This document shows, piece by piece, positions 57,152 to 64,000 of a stretch of DNA of 64,000 nucleotides (position 1 is the first letter of the stretch; each line of letters starts with the position of its first letter). The translations under genes and the position numbers were made by a program. The stretch spans positions 62,001-126,000 of the forward strand of contig JAAVLQ010000002.1 of NCBI GenBank assembly GCA_012103075.1, written 5' to 3'. The notes under the pieces were generated by a model, which saw only the letters and a list, made by a program, of their open reading frames with translations, searched no databases and was not told the origin of the DNA. The stretch comes from Brucella cytisi (GTDB taxonomy: Bacteria > Pseudomonadota > Alphaproteobacteria > Rhizobiales > Rhizobiaceae).

Positions 57152-57978
57152 ACAATATTCTCATAATCGCTTCCAAGGAAATTCAGGAAGGCTTGCGCAA
57201 TCGCTGGGTTCTGGCGACCACGTTATTGCTTGCGGCATTAGCACTGAGTATGACTTTTCTCGGCAGTGCTCCCACCGGCAGTTCGGTTGCCGCGAGCAAG
57301 TTGGACGTTGTGATCGTCAGCCTCTCCAGCCTGACCATCTTCCTCATTCCTCTCATTGCCCTTCTCATTTCGCATGACGCGGTCGTCGGTGAAATGGAAC
57401 GCGGTACGATGTTGCTGCTTCTAAGCTATCCGATAAGCCGGTTTCAGCTGGTTCTTGGCAAATTCATCGGCCAGCTTGCCATTCTGGCCTTCGCGACATT
57501 GTTCGGGTACGGCGTGGCGGCTGTGGCGCTGATTGTGACCGGGTCCGGCGTGGATGCTGGAAGCTGGCTGTCGCTGTTCAAACTCATTATCTCGTCGGTC
57601 CTGCTGGGAGCCGTGTTCATCGCCATCGGCTTTCTCGCAAGTACGCTGGTGCGGGAGCGGAGCACGGCAGCAGGTATCGCCATCGGCGTCTGGCTGTTCT
57701 TCGTGCTGATCTATGATGCAGCACTTCTTGCTCTGCTGGTTTTCGATCAGGGCCGTATTGTTGGCGGTGGTGTACTCAACGGTCTGCTTCTTCTCAACCC
57801 GGCCGATTCCTACCGGCTTCTCAATTTCGGTCTCGGCCATGCCGGATCGCTGACTGGTATGGGTGGTATAGCCGGTAACGCTACACTCTCGGCTCCAGCT
57901 CTGACGCTGGCGCTCGGCCTCTGGGTCTTGCTGCCGCTGTCCCTTTCCATGCTGGTTTTCTCGAGGAAAGAATTATGA
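57148..57978 (+). CDS. nosY: NosY, membrane subunit of the NosDFY ABC transporter
   Basis: An intact 276-residue ABC-2-type permease with six hydrophobic segments, including VVIVSLSSLTIFLIPLIALL and IAIGFLASTLVRERSTAAGIAIG, and the conserved EMERGTMLLLLSYPISR loop after the second helix. It forms the channel driven by NosF. The start overlaps nosF (ATGA) and the end overlaps nosL. Confidence 0.95.
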   Translation: MNNILIIASKEIQEGLRNRWVLATTLLLAALALSMTFLGSAPTGSSVAASKLDVVIVSLSSLTIFLIPLIALLISHDAVVGEMERGTMLLLLSYPISRFQLVLGKFIGQLAILAFATLFGYGVAAVALIVTGSGVDAGSWLSLFKLIISSVLLGAVFIAIGFLASTLVRERSTAAGIAIGVWLFFVLIYDAALLALLVFDQGRIVGGGVLNGLLLLNPADSYRLLNFGLGHAGSLTGMGGIAGNATLSAPALTLALGLWVLLPLSLSMLVFSRKEL

Positions 57979-58517
57979 AACGCACTCTGTTTCTTGCTCC
58001 CCTGTTTCTTGTTCTGCTTGCCGGATGTTCTCCGGATGAAAAGCAAGATGTCGTCATTGCTCCTTTCGCGCTGACAGAAAGCGCGATGGGCCGCTATTGC
58101 GGGATGAATGTTCTGGAACATCCCGGTCCCAAGGGCCAGATCATTCTCGAACCGGCAAATGAGGCGGTATGGTTCTCTTCCGCCCGCGATACACTCGCCT
58201 TTACAATGTTGCCGGAGGAGCCGAAGGGGATCGCAGCGATCTACGTTTCGGACATGGCGAAAGCGCCAAGCTGGGAAGAGCCGGGAGCGGAAAACTGGGT
58301 CGATGCGCGCAAAGCCTTTTTCGTGATTGAAAGCGCTGCTGTAGGCGGAATGGGGGCACAGGAGGCCGTACCGTTTTCGACACGAGAAGCAGCGGAGAAG
58401 TTCGTTGCGGAAAAGGGCGGCCGTATTAGAACGTTCACCGAAATACCGGAGGATTACGTTCTCGGCGGTCAGTCAGTACGGACCACCGACGTTGGAGCCG
58501 AAAGCCATGCGCATTGA
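57975..58517 (+). CDS. nosL: NosL, copper-chaperone lipoprotein
   Basis: An intact 180-residue protein with a lipoprotein signal (FLVLLAGCSPD; the Cys near residue 18 would be lipidated). It has the NosL Cu-site region AMGRYCGMNVLEHPGPKGQI, with the conserved CGM, and later WVDARKAFFV and GAQEAVPFSTREAAEKF. NosL delivers Cu(I) to apo-NosZ from the outer-leaflet periplasmic side. It starts on the nosY stop and overlaps the nosX start by 11 bases. Confidence 0.95.
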   Translation: MKRTLFLAPLFLVLLAGCSPDEKQDVVIAPFALTESAMGRYCGMNVLEHPGPKGQIILEPANEAVWFSSARDTLAFTMLPEEPKGIAAIYVSDMAKAPSWEEPGAENWVDARKAFFVIESAAVGGMGAQEAVPFSTREAAEKFVAEKGGRIRTFTEIPEDYVLGGQSVRTTDVGAESHAH

Positions 58518-59515
58518 AGGTGGACGGCGTGTCAGTCGCCGGCTTGTGCTTGCGGGCGGTGCGGCTGGAGTAATGCTCTGCGCAATTCCAAAACAGGCAG
58601 CTTCACTCGAGCTTCCTGAGTCTATCATCTGGCGCGGCCAAGCGATGGGAGCGCCTGCGAAGATCATACTCTATCATTCTGATCGTCCGACCGCTGAACG
58701 GTTGCTACGTGAATCTGCTCTAGAAGCGGAAAGGCTGGAGAATATCTTCAGCCTTTATCGCGCAGAATCAGAACTCGCCAAACTTAATCGCAATGGGGCG
58801 TTGGCATCGCCTTCGCCTGATCTGGTCGAGGTCTTGCGGATCTGCCATAAATGCTGGCAGGCCAGCGATGGCCTTTTCGATCCGACAGTACAGCCCCTTT
58901 GGAACTGTCTGAAGAAGCATTTTTCGCAAGAGCATTCTTCTCCTGACGGGCCGTCGCGACAGCTTTGGGACGAAGCGCTTGCAAGGGTAGGGTTCGGTTA
59001 TGTTCTATTCGATGATAACCGTATTGCTTTCACCAAGTCATCTATGTCTCTGACTTTAAACGGTATTGCGCAGGGCTACGTCACCGACCGCGTGACGGCA
59101 TTGTTGCAAACGGCAGGAGCCGAACATGCGTTGGTCGATATGGGGAGTATCGCGCTCTCGGTTCAAGACCTGACGGCACGTCATGGCGCATTGGCATCGC
59201 CGATCTGGAAGCCCGAGCTGCTGCCGAAGAGTATGTTGATATCCGCAATCAGGCGCTCGCAACATCCAGTTTCACTGGATTTCAGTTCGAGGAGTCCGGA
59301 CGGTTTAACCATTTGCTCAACCCAAAACCGGATTTTCAGCGGCACTTTATCGCCGGGTGACCGTAGTAGCCCGCGATGCAGCACGAGCTGATGCCCGGGC
59401 GACTGCGTTCAGCCTCATGGACAAGAATCAGATCAAAGTAGTAATCGGGAGCGAGCCGGATATGTCTGTGATTGCACAGACACGGTCAGGCGAACGAGTA
59501 GTCCTGCGCTCGTAG
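58507..59515 (+). CDS. nosX: NosX, ApbE-like FAD:protein FMN transferase (frameshifted)
   Basis: About 336 residues with a Tat-like signal (RRVSRRLVLAGGAAG). ApbE features are WRGQAMGAPAKIILYH, FSLYRAESELAKLNRNG, DGLFDPTVQPLW and the flavin-transfer region LNGIAQGYVTDRVTALL with ALVDMGS. NosX attaches FMN covalently to NosR. Shifts lie near 59145 and 59330; the corrected end reads RATAFSLMDKNQIKVVIG and stops at 59515. It is the last gene of the nos operon. Confidence 0.93.
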
Positions 59516-60250
59516 GATAATGGGCTGCGTTATCGTACTGATCGCAGGCGCATCCCGTCCTAGGTAGGTTGATACTCAGGGGAAGGCGGGAAAAACTAAG
59601 CGGTTTTTGAAGAATCAGGGTTTCTTATGCAAACGTCACGATGAGGTTTTGTTGGTCTCTAGAATGAATGTCAGGACGACGTGAGGAGCTAGATTTTGCC
59701 AATCAAAGCACCATAGAGCCTTGATGATCGTTGACGTTGCCGGACCGAAAACCTGTTCTGGAACGACGTTTCATTGAACCAATTTATCACAACGATTTCA
59801 AGGAGGTCGAATGGTGCACTGGCCGCATTGTAGCGCCTCACACGTTGAGATTTCCTCTTTTCAGCCAACTAGTACAACAAAGCGGATATTCCGCTTCCTA
59901 CTCCTTCGCGGACGTTGACAGCAATGTAGGCGTAACGACCCTTTTGGGGAGCATGTGAATACCAGCGCATCGCAGTTCAGCGTCGCCCTTGGGGCAGAGT
60001 ATTGGAACTAAAAAGCGTAGCGTCGATGAAACCCACCGGCGGTATCTGCAAAAAGATCAGTTCCATCGCTTTTGGAAAGTTGGGTCTGTTCGATATGCTT
60101 AGTTTGCTTCGGCAAAAACGTGGATTCTCCAATTTTCATTATGGATCGAACATTTACGATTACACTTGGCTAATCAATATCGGAACAATTGCCGCGTCCC
60201 TTGAGTTTGTCTCAGGCAACAAATCTATGACCAACATAGAGGAGCGCGAA
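59516..60250. other. 735-base region between nosX and the Ku genes, no gene recognised
   Basis: Only short frames occur: 59731-59958 (75 codons, starting MTLPDRKPVLERR) and one opening at 60002. Neither has a family resemblance or convincing ribosome site that I can see. Base composition drops towards AT near 60120-60240. It may hold the promoter of the small membrane protein/Ku/LigD unit or decayed sequence. Confidence 0.4.
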
Positions 60251-60373
60251 ATGGGTGAATTGTTGTTTTGGATTGTTTTGATTGGGCTGCCCGTGCTTCT
60301 CATAAGCGGCTTCGCATATGCACATTATCTAAAGCGTACGGGGGGGTACCAGCGCGGGCGAAGATCGAACTTA
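60251..60373 (+). CDS. Small single-helix membrane protein upstream of Ku (frameshifted)
   Basis: About 40 residues: [20 protein letters not shown], a membrane helix, then AHYLKRTGG and a short polar end. An AGAGGAGC box lies before ATG 60251. A run of seven G near 60342 seems one base too long; corrected, the frame stops at 60373, 20 bases before the Ku start. Uncorrected it overlaps Ku and ends at 60427. I do not recognise the family. Confidence 0.5.
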
Positions 60374-60393
60374 ACGGAAGCAAGGACAAATCG

Positions 60394-61280
60394 ATGGCAC
60401 CCCGTGCAAATTGGAAAGGCCAGTTGAAAATTGATCAGCTTTTGTGCCCCGTCGCGTTGTTTACGGCGGCATCAACGTCTGATCGTGTGTCATTCCATCT
60501 GATTAATCGCAAGACCGGAAACCGCCTCAACCGGGAATTCGTTGACAGCGACACGGGCAAACCGGTGCCGCGCGAAAACCGTGTCAAGGGTTATGAAGTG
60601 TCGTCCGGCACCTATTTGAGTTTCAATGAAGAGGAAATCGCTTCGGCCATTCCCGAAAGTGACAAGACGCTGAATGTCACCCGATTTGTCAAATGCGCCG
60701 AGATCGACGATGTCTATCTCGACCGGCCATATTATCTTGCCCCGGTTGGAGATAGCGATAGTTTCGTGCTCGTTCGTGAGGGTATGAAATCTGAAAAGGT
60801 AGCCGCAATCGCCGAGACTGTCCTTTTCCGCCGCGCGCGACAGGTTCTGATCCGTGCCGACGATGATGGTCTGATAGCCACGACGCTCAATTTCGAATAT
60901 GAGGTTCGAGCGGCAGCGGAGGCATTTGCCGACGTGGGCACTTTCAAGTTCGATCAGGAAATGCTCGACCTCGCGAAGCATATTATCGACACCAAGATGG
61001 GCAGTTTCGACCCCGCAGCCTTCGATGACCGGTACGATGCAGCACTGGCAAGTTTGATAAAGGCGAAGATTGAGGGGAGACCATTCAAGAAGCCGGTCGT
61101 GCGGAAGACTGCCGAGGTCATCGATCTCAAGGAGGCTCTTCGCAAGAGCGTGAGTCTGGGCCGGGCGGGCAGGCCCCGACCAAAGCAACAAAAGGCAAAA
61201 CCAAGTTCGGGGCGGCCTCTGGAACAAAGTCTGGAAAAAGGCAGGCTGATCATGGGACAGCCACTCGAAACCTATCGTAG
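60394..61280 (+). CDS. ku: Ku protein for non-homologous end joining (3' end frameshifted)
   Basis: About 290 residues of the bacterial Ku family, the homodimeric ring that binds DNA double-strand ends and recruits LigD. It starts [23 protein letters not shown] and contains the Ku core ([64 protein letters not shown]) and [20 protein letters not shown] Lys-rich tail follows after a shift near 61165. The end is uncertain: 61280 in that frame, or 61249 if a second shift at a run of A is allowed. It overlaps or abuts ligD. Confidence 0.92.
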
Positions 61281-63754
61281 GAAACGCGATTTTACGCGGA
61301 CCAAGGAACCACGCGGTAAATCCTCACGAATGAAAGGTGATCTCTTCGTCGTGCAAAAACACGATGCCAGAAGATTGCATTATGATTTTCGCCTTGAAAT
61401 GGATGGCGTGCTGAAAAGCTGGGCCGTGACGCGAGGTCCAAGCCTTGTTCCCGTGAAAAGCGGCTTGCGGTTCATGTGGAGGACCATCCCCTTGAATATG
61501 GGGGCTTTGAAGGCACGATCCCGAAAGGCGAATATGGGGAGGTACAGTTATCGTCTGGGATACAGGGCGGTGGAAATCCATTGGCGACCCACATAAGCAA
61601 TACAAAAAAGACACATCTCGAGTTTGAGCTTGATGGAGAAAAACTCAAAGGCCGCTGGCATTTGGTTCGTATGCACGGAAAACCGGGCGAGAAGCGAGAA
61701 AATTGGCTCCTCATCAAGGGAGAGGACGAGTTCGCCGGGGGAGGTCCTGATGAGCCCGACATTCTTGAAGAGAAGCCGAATTCTGTAAAACTGGTCGTAC
61801 GATCGCTGATGTGGAAGACGAAGCGCCGGGCTGGTCATCGAAGACCGGTCCCATCCATAAGGAGGCGGCCGTTCAAGAAGCGCGCAGGGGGCAAAGATCA
61901 GAAATGCGAGGAAGCGGGCGATGCCGGGTTTCGTCAAGCCTGAGCTTGCTACACTCGTATCAGCCGCTCCAGATGGAGACCTCTGGCTCCACGAGATCAA
62001 GTTCGACGGTTATCGCATTCAGGCTCATATTGCAGGGGCACGGTCAACCTTTATTCGCGCGGGGACTGGATTGGACCGGAAAATTCGGGCAGCTGATTGT
62101 CGACGATCTTGTTGGTACTGGCGTGAATGAAGCCATCTACGATGGTGAGGTCGTGGTCGAAAACCAGTCGGGACTATCTGATTTTTCAGCTTTGCAGGAG
62201 GATTTGAGCGAGGGGCGTTCGGATCGGTTCGTCTACTATCTCTTTGATCTTCTGTATGTTGACGGCAAAGACCTGCGCCAGACACCTCTGGCTGAGCGCA
62301 AGAGGTTGCTTGAAAAACTGATCTCTGGATCATCGTCAACTCTTCGCTTCAGTGAGGCATTTGATGCGGATGGGGCTACGGTACTGAAGAATGCATGCGG
62401 GCTCGGTCTTGAAGGCATTGTATCGAAGCTCAGAGACGCATCTTATAGAAGCGGTCGAAGCAACGCTTGGCGCAAGTCGAAATGCATTGGACGACAGGAA
62501 TTCGTCATTGCAGGCTATGTTCCTTCGTCGGCAACGCGAGCGGCAGTCGGTTCGCTCCTCCCGGGTGTACAGGATAAAACGGGGCTGGTTCCCGTGGGCC
62601 GGGTGGGAACGGGCTTTTCGGTCAGGATTGCAAAAGAACTTTACAAACGGCTGCAGGCCATGCGGCTGGAAGAGAGTCCATTCGCCGTACCACTGACCGC
62701 AGATGAAAAACGCGGCATCAGGTTCGTCACGCCCCAACTGGTAGCAGAAATCGAATTTGGCGCCCGGACGGCTGACAAACGTTTGCGTCACGCTTCTTTC
62801 AGAGGATTGCGCGACGATAAAGCTGCCAAGGACATCATATGGGAGACGCAAACCATGTCAGCTCGTGTTTCCGGCAACGCTCCAGATCAAATCGACGTGA
62901 AGCTCACACATCCCGACCGGATTTACTGGCCGGGTGAGGGTGTCACAAAACAGGGGCTTGCCGATTATTACGCCGATGTCTGGCCTCGCATCGAACCTTT
63001 TATCGTCAACCGCCCCCTCGGCATTGGTGCGCTGCCCGACTGGCATCGACGGAGAACACTTTTTCCAAAAACATGCATGGAAAGGGCTGAATAAGCATAT
63101 TGTCGAGGTTGAGGACCCAAAGAACAAGGAAGAAGAACCTTACATCAGTATTCGGGAGTTTGACGGACTGATCGGTCTGGTGCAAGCTGCGACGCTGGAA
63201 ATTCACCCCCGGGGTTCTACGCTTAAAAACTGGGAACTGCCGGACATGTTGACCATGGACCTCGATCCGGGTGAGGGGGTTCCCGGCCACACGTGATCGA
63301 AGCTGCGACCGAGACTAAGGAACGTCTGGAAAAACTCGGATTGACGACGTTTGTTAAAACGTCTGGCGGCAAGGGGCTGCATGTGGTCGCGCCATTGAAA
63401 CCGAAGGCCGACTGGGACGCCCTCAAGAGCTTTACCAAGGCTATTGCCGATCAGATGGCTGCGGACAGCCCTGATCGCTATGTCTCGACTATTTCCAAGG
63501 CCAAGCGCAAAGGCAAAATTCTTATCGACTATCTACGCAACCAGCGCGGCATGACTGCTGTAGCACCCTATTCGCCGCGAGCACGTCCCGGAGCTGCAGT
63601 TTCCATGCCACTTGCGTGGGAAGAAGTGACGCCAGCAATAGGCCCCACCCATTTTACTATTCTCAACACGCCGACCCGGCTGGCTGCATTGAATAATGAT
63701 CCTTGGCAGGAGTTTAGCAGCGCGGAAACACCGCTGCCCAAGCTGAAGAAATAA
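61252..63754 (+). CDS. ligD: LigD, multifunctional ATP-dependent DNA ligase, PE-Lig-Pol order (multiple frameshifts)
   Basis: About 834 residues spread over many frame pieces. An N-terminal 3'-phosphoesterase domain ([18 protein letters not shown], then [13 protein letters not shown]) is followed by the ligase domain with the adenylated Lys in [11 protein letters not shown] near base 61990, and by a C-terminal primase/polymerase domain with DLDPGEG metal Asp pair and [15 protein letters not shown]. Shifts are seen near 61460, 61560, 61610, 61780, 61920, 62040, 63020 and 63285. The domain order is that of Pseudomonas-type LigD. It processes and seals ends held by Ku. Confidence 0.93.
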
Positions 63755-63764
63755 GCAGCGCTCT

Positions 63765-64000
63765 TCACATCATTTTTTTGTTTTCACCGGCGAGGCTTTT
63801 TCGTAGGGCATCCATGATGTTGATAACATTGTCTTCGGTTTCTGGTGCCGTCTTGCGCGGCTTCGACCCTGTTGCCGGTTTCTTTTTCTTCTTTGCAGCG
63901 ATCATCGACTGAAGGTTCTTCTGCATTGGGTCCTGAAGAAAATCGGGATTCCAATCTTCTGTCTTACCCTTGATGAGTCTGCGGACCATGGAAAGAAGCT
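63765..64000 (-). CDS. Second Ku protein, C-terminal part (runs off the window)
   Basis: The C-terminal segment of a Ku protein on the opposite strand: MVRRLIKGKTEDWNPDFLQDPMQKNLQSMI, a Lys-rich linker, then NVINIMDALRKSL, the Ku C-terminal signature, ending KKMM. The frame stays open to the window edge (preceding residues LLS), so the gene starts beyond it. It converges with ligD, 10 bases apart. Several rhizobia carry multiple Ku genes, often in such arrangements. Confidence 0.85.
   Translation of the reverse strand, partial: LLSMVRRLIKGKTEDWNPDFLQDPMQKNLQSMIAAKKKKKPATGSKPRKTAPETEDNVINIMDALRKSLAGENKKMM

Noticed and set aside
59516..60250. A transposon or IS remnant between nosX and the Ku genes
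   Set aside because: No transposase motif, terminal inverted repeats or target duplication could be seen.
1..64000. Programmed frameshifting as the cause of the many shifts
   Set aside because: The shifts lack a common slippery heptamer and downstream structure, occur in both directions and in unrelated genes.
1..64000. CRISPR arrays, tRNA or rRNA genes, replication origin
   Set aside because: No regularly spaced direct repeats, no tRNA-like cloverleaf or rRNA segments, and no repABC or dnaA-type region were noticed.

Overview
The window looks like part of a replicon of a denitrifying alphaproteobacterium of the Brucella/Ochrobactrum group (Rhizobiales). The grounds are the gene content (nor, nirKV and nosRZDFYLX with a Crp/Fnr-type NO regulator, rhizobial sugar ABC/LacI clusters, a PE-Lig-Pol LigD with Ku), the protein style, and an intergenic repeat typical of that group. 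No rRNA, tRNA, CRISPR, prophage or insertion sequence was recognised. A pervasive feature is frame interruption: roughly half the genes have one to several +1/-1 shifts, often at homopolymers, while both sides still match one protein family. I read these mainly as sequence errors, so such genes are given over their full span and the shift is noted.

Layout. 0-5.3 kb: a HOD-like cofactor-free dioxygenase and an arylformamidase-like hydrolase, an aldehyde dehydrogenase, a GntR regulator, an SBF-type transporter and an HTH-only GntR protein. 5.3-17.6 kb: denitrification island 1, with norEFCBQD, a small membrane protein plus hemerythrin, a Crp/Fnr regulator, nirK-nirV, and an accessory set (DUF2249, polytopic membrane protein, DUF2249, MIP18-like). 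CRP/FNR-type palindromes lie before norC, norE/hemerythrin, nirK and (weaker) nosR. 17.7-27 kb: a cystathionine synthase/lyase, then a LacI-controlled sugar ABC transporter with a DhaK/DhaL-type kinase. 27.5-31.3 kb: a GlxA-like AraC regulator with an isochorismatase, an SDR lacking its catalytic Tyr, and a LysR regulator. 31.5-36 kb: amino-acid binding protein, M81 peptidase, NSAR/OSBS-like enolase-superfamily enzyme and GNAT, suggesting amino-acid salvage.

37.7-50.1 kb is the most unusual block: three luciferase-like flavin monooxygenases, a flavin reductase, two paralogous GNATs, an M20 amidohydrolase, an amino-acid ABC transporter with a probable permease-ATPase fusion and two tandem binding proteins, a DsbA/kappa-GST-like protein and a Cys-rich Rrf2 regulator. 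The parts list matches the Bacillus yxe/ytm loci that take up S-substituted cysteines, N-acetylate them, cleave C-S with an FMNH2 monooxygenase and deacetylate. A nearly identical 15-bp motif occurs in two of its promoter regions.

50.5-59.5 kb: complete nosRZDFYLX for N2O reduction. 60.2-64 kb: a small membrane protein, Ku and LigD, converging on a second, partial Ku gene at the window edge (non-homologous end joining). No nitrate reductase is present, so the island as seen covers nitrite to N2.
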